Origin: Spirochaetia bacterium
Lineage (GTDB): Bacteria > Spirochaetota > Spirochaetia > Treponematales > Rectinemataceae
Reading direction: 5' to 3'
DNA: 64,000 bases
Assembly (NCBI GenBank): GCA_029975555.1
Contig: JARKOY010000105.1
Coordinates: forward strand, 32,713-96,712
In this document: one piece after another, positions 46,038 to 55,597 of the stretch
How the letters are laid out: each line of letters begins with the position of its first letter
Position numbering within the stretch: position 1 is the stretch's first letter
The notes under the pieces: model-generated
The model's database searches: none
Told to the model about the DNA's origin: nothing
The model's input: only the letters and a program-made list of their open reading frames with translations
Program-made: the position numbers and the translations under genes

Positions 46038-48218
46038 TTACCTTTCTCTGCGTGCATCTTTTCGCAGGGGGCGACTCTCTCGCCCATGGTCGGATGAACG
46101 CCCTTCGCTTCGCGCCTGACGCTGGGGTGCCTCGCCATTTGCGTCGAGGGAGTCGATGGCGGCGAGGTTGAGCCTGCCGAGATGGTCGATCTCCATCAGT
46201 TTGACCTGGATGGAGTCGCCTTCTTTGAGCACGTCGGTCACTTTTTCCACCCGCCCCTTTGCGAGCCGAGAGATGTGGCACAGGCCTTCTCTGCCGGGAA
46301 GGATTTCGACGAAGGCGCCAAAATCCATGATGCGCTTCACGGTGCCGGTGTAGATTTTTCCGACTTCCGGCTCTTCCACCATGCCGAGGATCGCATCGCG
46401 GGCATCGAACGTCGACTTCCGGTCTTTGCCGTACACGGTGAGAGCTCCATCTTCTTCGACGTTTATCTGAACATCGTACTTCTCGGAGAGCGCCTTTATG
46501 TTTTTGCCAGCAGGTCCGATCACAAGCCCGATTTTCTCCGGATCGATGCGGGCGCTCAGCACTTGTGGCGCAAAGGGAGATATCTCGCTCTGCGGGGCTG
46601 AAATGGTTTTCTCCATGACCGAAAGGATGTGGAGCCTGCCGCGCTTAGCCTGATCGAGGGCTTTGCGCAGAATCTCGGTGGAAACGCTGGATATCTTGAT
46701 ATCCATCTGAAAACCAGTGATGCCTTCCTTGGTGCCGGCGACCTTAAAGTCCATATCCCCAAGGTGATCTTCGTCGCCGAGAATATCCGACAGCACGGCA
46801 TAGCGCGTCTCGTCGGTGATGAGCCCCATGGCGATGCCCGCCACCGGCCGGCTCACGGGTACCCCCGCGTGCATGAGCGACATCGACGAAGAGCACACCG
46901 TGGCCATCGAGGAAGAACCATTCGATTCGAGGACCTCGGCCACCACGCGGATCGTATAGGGGAATTTTTCTTTCGGCGGCAGCATCGGCTCAATTGAGCG
47001 GCGCGCGAGGTCTCCGTGGCCGATCTCTCGCCTGCCTGTGCCAAGGCGCCCTACCTCGCCGACGGAGAAAGGTGGGAAGTTGTAGTGCAGCATGAAACGC
47101 TCGCGGCGGTCTCCCTCGATATCGTCAAATATCTGCTCATCAAACACCGTGCCCAGCGTCGTCACGGCCAGGACCTGCGTCTCTCCGCGAGTGAACAGCG
47201 CAGAACCATGGGTCCTTGGGAGCACGCCGATTTCGCAGGTGATGGGGCGGATATCTTCCAACCCTCGGCCGTCGACGCGCAAGCCTTTGTCGAGGATCGA
47301 AGAGCGTAAAATTTCATATTGGAGCTCATCCATCAGGTTGGAAAAGAGTTTCTGCTGGATCTCGTCGGTGAGGGAAGCCTCGAATTTTTCCTTGACTGCC
47401 GCGATTGCCTGTGCAACTGCCTTGGCGCGCTCTTGTTTTACTTTGGTGAAGAGCGCCTTGGAGAGCAACTCATGCGCATATGCGCGGATTTCTTCTTTAT
47501 TGTTGAGTTCGACCGACAAGGGCGCGAGGGCGAGCTTCTCTTTGCCGACAAGGCGCCTGAGCTCTTCGATCGTGGCGCAGATCCTGGATATAGGCTCCTT
47601 GGCGGTCTCGATCGCCTGAATCATCTCCTCTTCGCTCGCCTCATGAGAACCGCCCTCGACCATCGTGATACCCACTGCAGTACCTGCGACCACAATCTCG
47701 AGCTTCGCCCGCTCGATCTGTTCGTAGGTCGGGTTCACGATGTAGGTGCCATCGACGAGGGCCACGCGCACGCAACCGATCGGTCCCTCGAAGGGAATAT
47801 CTGAGATGTGCACCGCGGCGCTTGCAGCATTCGCAGCTATTACGTCGGGCGGATTAATCTGATCTGCAGAGATGCAGGTGGGCACAATTTGAATTTCTCG
47901 TCCGAATTCTTTGTGAAACAGGGGTCTCATCGGCCTGTCGATGATTCGGGATACGAGAATTTCTCTATCCTTCGGCTTGGTCTCGCGCTTTATGAACCCC
48001 CCTGGAATTTTCCCTGCCGCATAATATTTTTCAGAATATTCGACGGTGAGGGGCACAAAATCCAAGCCCTCCGTAGGGGTAGCGGAACAGCATGCAGTCG
48101 CGATCACCGCGCTGCCGCCGTAGGTGGCAAATACGGCACCATTGGCCTGTTTCGCCATTCGGCCAGTCTCGAAGACCAATGTCTCGTTGCCGATGTTACA
48201 TTCAAGTTTGTTGATCAT
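46038..48218 (-). CDS. pnp: Polyribonucleotide nucleotidyltransferase (PNPase)
   Basis: 3'-to-5' phosphorolytic exoribonuclease. 726 residues: two RNase PH domains (FIKRETKPKDREILVSRIIDRP in the first; TRGETQVLAVTTLGT in the second), KH domain (GLVIGPAGKNIKAL) and S1 domain (GKIYTGTVKRIMDFGAFVEI), ending in a basic tail. ATG 48218 is preceded by AAGGA six bases away; the frame upstream to 48323 belongs to the intergenic hairpin and rpsO. Confidence 0.96.
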   Translation of the reverse strand: MINKLECNIGNETLVFETGRMAKQANGAVFATYGGSAVIATACCSATPTEGLDFVPLTVEYSEKYYAAGKIPGGFIKRETKPKDREILVSRIIDRPMRPLFHKEFGREIQIVPTCISADQINPPDVIAANAASAAVHISDIPFEGPIGCVRVALVDGTYIVNPTYEQIERAKLEIVVAGTAVGITMVEGGSHEASEEEMIQAIETAKEPISRICATIEELRRLVGKEKLALAPLSVELNNKEEIRAYAHELLSKALFTKVKQERAKAVAQAIAAVKEKFEASLTDEIQQKLFSNLMDELQYEILRSSILDKGLRVDGRGLEDIRPITCEIGVLPRTHGSALFTRGETQVLAVTTLGTVFDEQIFDDIEGDRRERFMLHYNFPPFSVGEVGRLGTGRREIGHGDLARRSIEPMLPPKEKFPYTIRVVAEVLESNGSSSMATVCSSSMSLMHAGVPVSRPVAGIAMGLITDETRYAVLSDILGDEDHLGDMDFKVAGTKEGITGFQMDIKISSVSTEILRKALDQAKRGRLHILSVMEKTISAPQSEISPFAPQVLSARIDPEKIGLVIGPAGKNIKALSEKYDVQINVEEDGALTVYGKDRKSTFDARDAILGMVEEPEVGKIYTGTVKRIMDFGAFVEILPGREGLCHISRLAKGRVEKVTDVLKEGDSIQVKLMEIDHLGRLNLAAIDSLDANGEAPQRQARSEGRSSDHGRESRPLRKDARRER

Positions 48219-48243
48219 TCCATTCCTTCTCTGATTTTTTGCA

Positions 48244-48285
48244 CATCCGGTATGTCCGCGGCGGACGCAAGGCGCCGCGGGATGC
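48244..48285 (-). promoter_or_regulatory. rpsO-pnp intergenic hairpin
   Basis: Inner eight-pair stem CCGCGGCG (48256-48263) with CGCCGCGG (48273-48280), nine-base loop, and outer pairs CATC with GATG. No T-run follows on the minus strand, so an RNase III-type processing site like that in E. coli is more likely than a terminator (inference by analogy). Confidence 0.65.
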
Positions 48286-48288
48286 TCA

Positions 48289-48558
48289 TTATTTCCGGAT
48301 CTGCAGTTTCTCCATAATCGCACGATATGATTCGAGGTTGGTTCTCTGCAAGTATTTCAGGAGCTTGCGGCGTTGGCCGACAAGCTTAAGCAGCCCGCGC
48401 CTCGAGTTCGTGTCTTTTTTATGCGTCTTGAAGTGCTCGGTGAGATACGCAATCCTGGCAGAGATGAGTGCGATTTGCGTTTCGATCGCACCGGTATTCT
48501 TTGCATCCTTGCCGTACTCGAGCACCAACTGGGCCTTGTCTTCTTTGCTCAAAGCCAT
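48289..48558 (-). CDS. rpsO: 30S ribosomal protein S15
   Basis: 89 residues, full length. The conserved core GAIETQIALISARIAYLTEHFKTHKKDTNSRRGL and the following KYLQRTNLESYRAI identify S15, which binds 16S rRNA early in small-subunit assembly. It overlaps the ribF stop by ten bases and precedes pnp by 70 bases. Confidence 0.97.
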   Translation of the reverse strand: MALSKEDKAQLVLEYGKDAKNTGAIETQIALISARIAYLTEHFKTHKKDTNSRRGLLKLVGQRRKLLKYLQRTNLESYRAIMEKLQIRK

Positions 48559-49349
48559 ACTAAATTCTCCTTCTCCTGAGTTGCCTTATCAACGAACGCT
48601 AATCGGATTCTTTCCGACCGCATGCGTAATCCTACCACAATGTGCCGCTGAGTCACGCGCACCTCTGTCGTTTCAACGGCCTTGCCATCTTTGACAAATA
48701 CCTCGTATGTGCCTTCAGGGGGCAACAGCAGATCATCTTCGGGCACGACGAATTCATCATCTCCACCGCCGTCCTCTCGTCGCGCGACAATCTGATACGG
48801 TCTGCCCAACATCTCCGAGGCCTCTTTAAAGCGGCCTTCAGACACCGCGTGGCGCACTCTGCTCGAACTCACCGGATGGCCCTTATAAAAGACATTTCTT
48901 ACAATGCGCGAGCGCATCCCGAGCCCGCCACTGAGCGCTTCCAACCTTGCAGCATCCGTATCGAGCTTGTACCCGAACTGGAAATTCTCACCGACTGCAA
49001 CAAAGCGGACATTTGCATTGTACAGCGCAGTAAGGAATTCCCTTCCCGCAAGTGTAGCGAAATTATCAGAAAAGTCAATCAGCACGCAATACTCGATGCC
49101 CAAAGCCTGAATTGCAGAGAGTTTTTGTTCGATCGTCAAGAGACTTCCTCGGTAACTTGAGGGGCGCAGCAGCTTTTTGGGATTCTCACGAAAGGTGATG
49201 AGGCAGGGCAATAAAGAGGGGCCCTCTCGCTTGACGGCCTCTATGAGCGCCTGATGCCCCAGGTGGACTCCATCGAACACACCGACCGTCGCTGCCAACG
49301 GCTCTGGAGATGGCCTTTTGTTGAACTCCTGCCAGGTCAACACCTTCAT
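48549..49349 (-). CDS. ribF: RibF: FAD synthetase with degenerate riboflavin-kinase domain
   Basis: Usual RibF is bifunctional, about 305-315 residues. Here it is 266. The N-terminal nucleotidyltransferase is intact: GVFDGVHLGH (residues 23-32), SSSRVRHAV (161-169) and LGRPY. From residue 186 the flavokinase part is short, about 81 residues, and lacks the GxxxGFPTAN motif, although fragments (LLPPEGTYEVFV, RSERIRLAFV) resemble a decayed beta barrel. FAD synthesis from FMN is likely, FMN synthesis unlikely. ATG 49349 overlaps truB as ATGA with GGAG eight bases upstream. Confidence 0.88.
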   Translation of the reverse strand: MKVLTWQEFNKRPSPEPLAATVGVFDGVHLGHQALIEAVKREGPSLLPCLITFRENPKKLLRPSSYRGSLLTIEQKLSAIQALGIEYCVLIDFSDNFATLAGREFLTALYNANVRFVAVGENFQFGYKLDTDAARLEALSGGLGMRSRIVRNVFYKGHPVSSSRVRHAVSEGRFKEASEMLGRPYQIVARREDGGGDDEFVVPEDDLLLPPEGTYEVFVKDGKAVETTEVRVTQRHIVVGLRMRSERIRLAFVDKATQEKENLVWL

Positions 49350-50248
49350 TGCTGCAACTCCTTCACCGCCACCATAGTGGGACACCAGCCCTCCCCGCGC
49401 TTTTCGGCAAGGCCGATGAATACGCCGTCCCCCGTAAAGAGTGCGGTGACTGGAGCCCCGCCGTGCAGCAGTTCGACGGCATGCTGAGGTAGCGCGCAAC
49501 CATGCTGAAACCGGACACAAAATGGCCTCGACAGCAGACCGGCCCCAAGGCCGATATCGCGCGCGGTATCAGGGGTAAATGCATGGAGCGTGGCGGCTGT
49601 ACAGTCTCTGACTGAATGTGCGGCAGCCACATCGAATTTCCCTATGCGTGTCCTTCTGAGCGATTGCACAAACGCCCTTGAGCCGCAGGCGCGCCCGACA
49701 TCCCTGGCGAGCGAGCGAATGTAGGTCCCAGAAGAGCACCTGACGGTGAAACTCGCCTGTGCACCTTCAAAGCTGCGCAGTTCAAGCACTTCGATCGAGA
49801 TAGAACGAGGAGCAAGATCGGGGACCTCGCCGTTCTTTGCGATCTCATACGAACGCCTGCCTCCGACGTGCACCGCGCTGTAAGAAGGCGGTGTTTGGAA
49901 AATTCTTCCTCGAAACTGCGGCAACACCTCCTTAAGGAGGCTCAGTGGCGGCACCGGGGCGGTCGCAACGACCCTGCCCAAGGGGTCGAGCGTATCCGTC
50001 TCTTCTCCAAACTTGAATACAGCTTCATACTCTTTTCCCTGGCCCATGAACCAAGGAGTGAGCCGCGTCAGCCCGCCAACCAGCACAATGAGGAGCCCCG
50101 ATGCGAAGGAATCCAAGGTCCCTGTATGTCCGAACTTACATCGTTGGAAAGAGGTCTTGCCCGCAAGGCTTCGCTTGATATCCTGCAAGACGCTGTTCGA
50201 GGTAGGGCCTGCGGGTTTGTCGACAAGGAAAAAACCGTCGTCCTGCAT
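49346..50248 (-). CDS. truB: tRNA pseudouridine-55 synthase
   Basis: Forms pseudouridine in the T-loop of all tRNAs. 300 residues: LVDKPAGPTSN, catalytic Asp in GHTGTLDSFASG, QTPPSYSAVHVGGRRSYE and SSGTYIRSLARDVG. The C-terminal region includes a PUA-like part. Its ATG overlaps the rbfA stop by one base (TAATG). Confidence 0.96.
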   Translation of the reverse strand: MQDDGFFLVDKPAGPTSNSVLQDIKRSLAGKTSFQRCKFGHTGTLDSFASGLLIVLVGGLTRLTPWFMGQGKEYEAVFKFGEETDTLDPLGRVVATAPVPPLSLLKEVLPQFRGRIFQTPPSYSAVHVGGRRSYEIAKNGEVPDLAPRSISIEVLELRSFEGAQASFTVRCSSGTYIRSLARDVGRACGSRAFVQSLRRTRIGKFDVAAAHSVRDCTAATLHAFTPDTARDIGLGAGLLSRPFCVRFQHGCALPQHAVELLHGGAPVTALFTGDGVFIGLAEKRGEGWCPTMVAVKELQQ

Positions 50249-50598
50249 TACTTGAGAAGATCCTTCAGTTTTTCAGTGATTTCGAACCCTTCTTTAATGC
50301 CGCGGTCAGGCACAAAGGTGAGCACGGGGGTGAGCCGCAGGCGGACTCGCTGCGCGAGAAGCGCTTGAATGAATCCGGCGGCGTGTGAAAGGCCGGCGAC
50401 AGCGGCATCGAGTGAAATTTCGTTGTCCTCGAGGCTGCTCACCCAGACCCGAGCGTGCGACCCGTCCTGCGAGGCTTCGACCCTCGTGATCGAAAGAAAG
50501 CTGTTTATACGCGGGTCCTTGATTTCTCCAAACGTTATCATCCGCGAAATCTCTTCACGGATCAACTCTTCAAGACGACGTTTTCGTATCTGATCCAT
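50248..50598 (-). CDS. rbfA: Ribosome-binding factor A
   Basis: Small-subunit maturation factor with a single KH-type domain. 116 residues starting [19 protein letters not shown], with FGEIKDPRINSFLSITRVE and LRLTPVLTFVPD as family segments. ATG 50598 has AGGA seven bases upstream and lies within the end of infB (29-base overlap). The frame further upstream is infB sequence out of frame. Confidence 0.93.
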   Translation of the reverse strand: MDQIRKRRLEELIREEISRMITFGEIKDPRINSFLSITRVEASQDGSHARVWVSSLEDNEISLDAAVAGLSHAAGFIQALLAQRVRLRLTPVLTFVPDRGIKEGFEITEKLKDLLK

Positions 50599-53365
50599 TG
50601 TCGTTTCCTGAGTCGAGGGTGCGCGCCACTTCGACCGTCTCGTAGAACTCGAGGATATCACCCTCTTGGAGGTCATTGCAGTTTTCAATGCCGACTCCGC
50701 ATTCATACCCTGCCGCAACCTCTTTCACATCGTCCTTGAAGCGCTTGAGGGAAGAGATGTTGCCCTGGAATATTTCGATGCTGTCGCGAATGACGCGCAC
50801 CTGGCAATTCCGCTTGACCACACCCTCGGACACGACGCAGCCGGCGACGATGCCCACCTTGGGCACTCTGAAGATGGAGCGGACCTCGGCCTTGCCGACC
50901 TCCTGTTCCTTGAGTTCTGGAGCCAAAAGCCCTTCCATCGCCTGTTTGATCTCTTCCTGAGCGCGGTAGATGATGTTGTACTTGCGAATATCTACCTTCT
51001 CGCGCTCGGCGAGCTGTTTCGCCGAAGGAGTCGGACGAACGTTGAAGCCGATGATGATGGCGTTCGACGCAGAAGCCATCATGACATCGTCCTCGGTGAT
51101 GGCGCCGGCCGCTGCCCGTATGACGCTGAGGTGCACTTCTTTTGTAGAAAGTTTTTCGAGCATGCCTTTGAGCGCCTCGACGCTGCCCTGCACGTCGCCT
51201 TTGATGACGACCTTGAGCTCTTTGATTTCGCCCTGGCTTATCGTCTCGTAGAGATTGTCCAGCGTGACTTTCTTGACGTTCCGCCCCTCTTCATATTTTT
51301 TGAGCTCTTGGCGTTTGGCCGAAATCTGACGCGCAAACTTTTCATCCTCGACCACCTCGAAGGGGTCTCCTGCTTCAGGCATACCCTCGAAACCGAGAAC
51401 CTCCACTGGCATGGAGGGCGTGGCCTCTTCCAACCGCTGGCCCTTGTCGTCGAAGATAGCCCTGACTTTGCCAGGGAAGATGCCAGCAACAAAAGGATCG
51501 CCAATGTGTAAGGTCCCATTCAGCACCATTATGGTGGAGACGATGCCGCGTCCTTGATCGATGCGGGACTCCACCACCTTGCCTTCCGCGAGCCTGTCAA
51601 AATTCGCCTTCAGGTCGAGCATCTCGGCCTGCAGCAATATCGCATCAAAGAGCTCCGGGATACCCTTTTTTTGAAGGGCCGACACTTCGACGAACTGCGT
51701 CGTGCCGCCCCACTCTTCGGGGACGAGGCCGAGCTCGGAGAGCTGCGTTTTCACCCTGTCGGGGTTGGCATCTGGCAGATCGATTTTGTTCACGGCGACG
51801 ATGATAGGTACGTCTGCAGCCCTCGCGTGGTCGATCGCCTCCTTTGTCTGAGGCATGACGCCTTCCACCGCCGAAACAACCAGAATGACGATGTCGGTAA
51901 TGTTGGCGCCCCGTGCGCGCATTTTAGTGAAGGCCGCGTGGCCCGGCGTGTCCAGAAAAGATATCTTCCCGTGAGGCGTATCCACCATATAGGCGCCGAT
52001 ATGCTGCGTTATGCCGCCAAATTCCTGAGACACGACGTCTGTCTTGCGGATGGCATCGAGGAGCTTGGTCTTGCCGTGGTCGACGTGCCCCATGACGGTG
52101 ACGATCGGAGGACGCGGCTTCAGTTCTTCAGGCCTGTCGGCAGCCTTCTCTATGACGGTCTCGTCATAGAGGCTTACGACCTTGACTTCGCAGCCGTACT
52201 CCGCCGCCAAGATGGCCGCAGTGTCCGAGTCGATCCTCTGATTGATCGTGGCCATCACGCCGAGGGACATCAGTTTGCTGATCAAATCGGCAGGTTTCAG
52301 ATTCATTTTCTTTGCAAGCTCTGAAATGCTGATGTTTTCCATAATATCGATGGATTTCGGGACAGCGGCGAGCTTGGCTTCGGCCTTTTTTTTGAGCTGA
52401 ATCTGCTTCTCGAGCTCAAGTTCTTCTTCTCGTTTGCCAAAGGCCCCTTTCTTCTTCGTCGTGACTCTCCGTGAAGATGGCCTGCCGCTTTCAGCCGCAG
52501 GCATCGGGGTCGAGCGTCCACCATAACCTCCAGCAGCACCAACTCTTGAGCCGCCATACGCACCGGGCCGAGGTCCTCCCGGCTGCCCTGGTCTCCCGGG
52601 GGGGTAACCGGTTTTTCCGGCAACTCCGGCGCCACCCGCATACTGAGAGCCCCCTGCCGAATGGGATCCGCGATTGTACTGAGAGGCGCCTGTCGAACCT
52701 GCACGCCCCTGGCTAGACGGATAGCTTCTCCCGGGCTGAGTGCCGTACGAGCGTCCTGCAGAGGTTCCTGGAGATGGCCGAGATTCGCCTCTTTCATACC
52801 TCGATCCGGGCCGTCCTTGTGCCAAATTCCCTGCCCTGCCGTCGGAAGAATACCGTCGTTGAGAGTTGAACGATGTATTCGGACGGGCTTCCGCAGAGGG
52901 GCCTCGCGGCATTGCCGAGGGGACCGAGGGCGCCGAGGATTGAGGTGTTTGCGGGGCTACGGAAGAGGTCGGATGCCTCAATGCAGGGCCAGCGTTTCTG
53001 ATTTGTTCGGCACTATGTTCGGGGTGCGCCTCAACAGGTTTACCTTCGATCTGTTTTTCCGGTTTCAGCTGACTGACAGGAGCATTCTTCTGACCTGTTT
53101 CGACCGGAGTCTCCGCTGCGACAGGCTGTGGCATCGTCGGTTTCACTTCATCTTTCTGCTCTTCCTGAGCCACTCCTCCCACTGCTTTTGCTTGAACCTT
53201 TTTTGCAGTGACGATTTTTTTCTTAACGATGACGACGACCTTTTTCTTCTCACCGCTCTGGTCAGGCGAAGCCTGCGTTGCCTGTTCCTGGGGTTGCTCG
53301 GGAGTTGGCCTTGTCTGCTTGATCAAATGGACTTTCTTCGAGTCTTTATCGCTGCTCTCTGTCAT
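50570..53365 (-). CDS. infB: Translation initiation factor IF-2
   Basis: GTPase delivering initiator tRNA. 931 residues: a low-complexity N-terminus (Lys-rich then Gly/Ser/Arg/Tyr/Gln-rich, about residues 1-310), the IF2N helix bundle ([16 protein letters not shown]), the G domain ([23 protein letters not shown]) and C-terminal IF2 domains. AAGGA lies five bases before ATG 53365. The disordered GR/GGY-rich stretch is longer and less charged than in E. coli. Confidence 0.96.
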   Translation of the reverse strand: MTESSDKDSKKVHLIKQTRPTPEQPQEQATQASPDQSGEKKKVVVIVKKKIVTAKKVQAKAVGGVAQEEQKDEVKPTMPQPVAAETPVETGQKNAPVSQLKPEKQIEGKPVEAHPEHSAEQIRNAGPALRHPTSSVAPQTPQSSAPSVPSAMPRGPSAEARPNTSFNSQRRYSSDGRAGNLAQGRPGSRYERGESRPSPGTSAGRSYGTQPGRSYPSSQGRAGSTGASQYNRGSHSAGGSQYAGGAGVAGKTGYPPGRPGQPGGPRPGAYGGSRVGAAGGYGGRSTPMPAAESGRPSSRRVTTKKKGAFGKREEELELEKQIQLKKKAEAKLAAVPKSIDIMENISISELAKKMNLKPADLISKLMSLGVMATINQRIDSDTAAILAAEYGCEVKVVSLYDETVIEKAADRPEELKPRPPIVTVMGHVDHGKTKLLDAIRKTDVVSQEFGGITQHIGAYMVDTPHGKISFLDTPGHAAFTKMRARGANITDIVILVVSAVEGVMPQTKEAIDHARAADVPIIVAVNKIDLPDANPDRVKTQLSELGLVPEEWGGTTQFVEVSALQKKGIPELFDAILLQAEMLDLKANFDRLAEGKVVESRIDQGRGIVSTIMVLNGTLHIGDPFVAGIFPGKVRAIFDDKGQRLEEATPSMPVEVLGFEGMPEAGDPFEVVEDEKFARQISAKRQELKKYEEGRNVKKVTLDNLYETISQGEIKELKVVIKGDVQGSVEALKGMLEKLSTKEVHLSVIRAAAGAITEDDVMMASASNAIIIGFNVRPTPSAKQLAEREKVDIRKYNIIYRAQEEIKQAMEGLLAPELKEQEVGKAEVRSIFRVPKVGIVAGCVVSEGVVKRNCQVRVIRDSIEIFQGNISSLKRFKDDVKEVAAGYECGVGIENCNDLQEGDILEFYETVEVARTLDSGNDNGSDTKTSS

Positions 53366-53374
53366 AGCTTTCCT

Positions 53375-54808
53375 TTATTCATCCTGTCTTTCGTCGATCT
53401 CAAAACTCAATGCCACTCCACAGGATGGGCAATGATCCATGTCCGAGGTAACGGAAGCCCCGCATTCTGGGCATGTATAGGACTCCGGCTCCTCTTCGAC
53501 TTCCTCTTGCACGATTTCAACATTCTCCTCGATAATGCCACGAATCGCAGCAACATCCTCAGAAGAGAGAGAACTCCGCTGCGAAATTTCGGCCTCGTCG
53601 AGCTCCAAGAACTGTTCTACCGACCGAATACCGGCAGCCTCGAGGGCCGCGATCCACTCGTGCTTCATGCCCGGCATATCTTTGACGAGCAATTCTTCTG
53701 TCTGTTCTTCTGCAGTGGAGAAAAGGCTGTCCGCAGCTTTCTTGAGCTCCACATTTCTGGAATCTTGCAAGTACTGTTCTTCCGTCATAACGTCGATATT
53801 CCAGTCACACAGTCGGTTGGCCAACTTGACGTTCTGCCCCGACTTTCCGATTGCGATGGACAGCTCATGCTCATCGACGACCGCCAAGGCCATGTGTCTG
53901 GCCTCGTCCAGTATATATACTTCTTTTATCTGTGCCGGAGCAAGGGCATTCTGTATGAACACCTTCGGATTCACGTCATAACGAATAAAATCAATCTTCT
54001 CTCCCTCAAGCTCCTGACTTATGAGCTGACTTCGCATCCCCTTCGGCCCCACACAGGCCCCGACCGGATCGATGTCGGTGCGCTTTGTGTAGACAGCGAC
54101 CTTCGTCCTGTACCCAGGTTCTCGAACAATCTTGAATATCTCGATCGTCTTGTCGTATATCTCCGGTATTTCAAGCTCCAGGAGTTTTCGGACAAATTCT
54201 GCGTGCGTCCTCGAAAGCACAACCTGAAAGCCGGTTTTCGTCTTCTCAACTTCTACGATGAGCGCCTTGATACGATCGCCCACGTGGTATGTCTCGCGAG
54301 GTGACTGGTACTTGTGCGGAAAAACCCCCTCCACTTTTCCCAAATCGACAAATATTGTCCCGTTTCTTTCCCTCTGAAAATACCCGATGACAATTTCTCC
54401 GACTTTGGTCTTGAATTCGGCGTAAAGCGTGTCGCGGGAAATATCGCGAAGGCTTTGGCGGGCCGTCTGCTTCGCGAGCATCACCGACTGGAAATCGAAT
54501 TCCGAGGGGTCTATCGGTATTTCGAGGATATCTCCGATCTCCGCCTCTTCGGCGAGCTTTCTGGCTTCCTCGAGAGGAATCTCCAAAACTTCATCCTCGA
54601 AATCATCATCAGCGACAATAGTCTTCTTTGCATAGATTTCGATCCCTTCATAATTCTCCTTGAAGCGGATCACCGCATTTTCAGAGGTACCAAACTTTTT
54701 TTTATACGCTGCAAGAAGCGAGTCTTCGAGCGTTTTGACAATGAGGTCCTCCGGAATCCCCTTTTCAGAGATAAGCTGTCGGATTGCTTCTGCCATTTCA
54801 GATGCCAT
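53375..54808 (-). CDS. nusA: NusA with a C-terminal zinc ribbon
   Basis: Transcription elongation/termination factor. 477 residues: N-terminal RNA-polymerase-binding domain, S1 (GDRIKALIVEVEK), two KH domains (VGPKGMRSQLI and IGKSGQNVKLA), a helix-hairpin-helix-like segment, an acidic linker, and then an extra ribbon with Cys446, Cys449, Cys460 and Cys463 (CPECG/CPSCG). The zinc ribbon is not part of standard NusA. It overlaps rimP by 11 bases and precedes infB by nine. Confidence 0.93.
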   Translation of the reverse strand: MASEMAEAIRQLISEKGIPEDLIVKTLEDSLLAAYKKKFGTSENAVIRFKENYEGIEIYAKKTIVADDDFEDEVLEIPLEEARKLAEEAEIGDILEIPIDPSEFDFQSVMLAKQTARQSLRDISRDTLYAEFKTKVGEIVIGYFQRERNGTIFVDLGKVEGVFPHKYQSPRETYHVGDRIKALIVEVEKTKTGFQVVLSRTHAEFVRKLLELEIPEIYDKTIEIFKIVREPGYRTKVAVYTKRTDIDPVGACVGPKGMRSQLISQELEGEKIDFIRYDVNPKVFIQNALAPAQIKEVYILDEARHMALAVVDEHELSIAIGKSGQNVKLANRLCDWNIDVMTEEQYLQDSRNVELKKAADSLFSTAEEQTEELLVKDMPGMKHEWIAALEAAGIRSVEQFLELDEAEISQRSSLSSEDVAAIRGIIEENVEIVQEEVEEEPESYTCPECGASVTSDMDHCPSCGVALSFEIDERQDE

Positions 54809-55259
54809 GAGCGTTCTCTCCCTCGTATGATGAATCGAGCTTCGCCTTTACAATCGAAGCGATGGGAATATCCAACACGGCACCATCCGTGTCGATCTGA
54901 ACGATACCATTTTCAAAGTGTACGATGCGGCCTTTGCGCCAGTCTGGCATATCGGCAATGAGGAACAATATACGGCGACCGGTGAAAACGCGCCACTCAC
55001 GATCAGTGCGGATGCTCCTGTCGATTCCAGGACTGTACACCTCGATATAAGGATCCTGAACACCGAGCCGCATCTGCACACGAGGAAGAATGAGGCGGTA
55101 TGCCTTTGCGCACTCATCGGTACCTGTTCCTTCTTTACCGTAAATGACAGCCTTTACGCGTGAGCCCCCCTTATGGTGCGCCACTGAAAATTCCAAAAGC
55201 TCGAGTCCGATGGTCTTCAGCGCCTCGTCGATCTCTTTTTCCAGCTCCTCATCATTCAT
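54798..55259 (-). CDS. rimP: Ribosome maturation factor RimP
   Basis: 153 residues of the DUF150 family needed for 30S assembly. Motifs: LGLELLEFSV (start of the N-terminal domain), SPGIDRSIRTDREWRVFTG and VQIDTDGAVLDIPIASIVKAKL. ATG 55259 is chosen over GTG 55277 because AAGGA (upstream) sits eight bases before it. First gene of the rimP-nusA-infB operon. Confidence 0.9.
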   Translation of the reverse strand: MNDEELEKEIDEALKTIGLELLEFSVAHHKGGSRVKAVIYGKEGTGTDECAKAYRLILPRVQMRLGVQDPYIEVYSPGIDRSIRTDREWRVFTGRRILFLIADMPDWRKGRIVHFENGIVQIDTDGAVLDIPIASIVKAKLDSSYEGENAHGI

Positions 55260-55541
55260 CCCTACAGTCCTTTTCACTACCCATGTTTGAGCGGCACCGG
55301 TCTTTTGTACCGTGCGTCCTTTTTTCGACGTGCTTCGATGTCAACGATTGTGCAACTCAGGCTGGAAGCGCATTCCAGCAGGAAAGGCACCATTGGCACA
55401 TTCTCTGCCGCGCAGAGCTGGCTCGATGCTGAATGTCGAACCGGGGCTCCTTCAATCTCCTTCTAGAAAGAGAAAAGTCCCCTGTCCAACGCTCTCCTGC
55501 ATGCCGCAAAAAAGAATCACTCAAACTTTATTTTGATAAGT
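55260..55541 (-). other. Long structured leader upstream of rimP
   Basis: About 275 bases between the promoter and rimP with no convincing gene. Local hairpins on the minus strand include GCTGGAA/TTCCAGC (around 55361-55379), CTCTGC/GCAGAG (around 55404-55418) and GCACGGT with ACCGGTGC (around 55295-55316). No known riboswitch pattern was recognised. A 38-codon frame (55277-55393) lacks a ribosome site. Confidence 0.5.
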
Positions 55542-55570
55542 AGTATAGAGGTTTTGTCGGCATTCGTCAA
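55542..55570 (-). promoter_or_regulatory. Promoter of the rimP-nusA-infB operon
   Basis: Minus strand: -35 TTGACG (55565-55570), 17-base spacer, -10 TATACT (55542-55547), each one mismatch or two from consensus. Confidence 0.75.
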
Positions 55571-55597
55571 GGTTCCGCATTGGCAATGAAGCCTCGG

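Noticed and set aside
52661..54304. 547-residue plus-strand frame antisense to infB and nusA
   Set aside because: Runs across two well-supported genes on the other strand; composition is a shadow artefact.
55277..55393. 38-codon minus-strand frame in the rimP leader
   Set aside because: No ribosome site or recognisable family; kept only as a note in the leader description.
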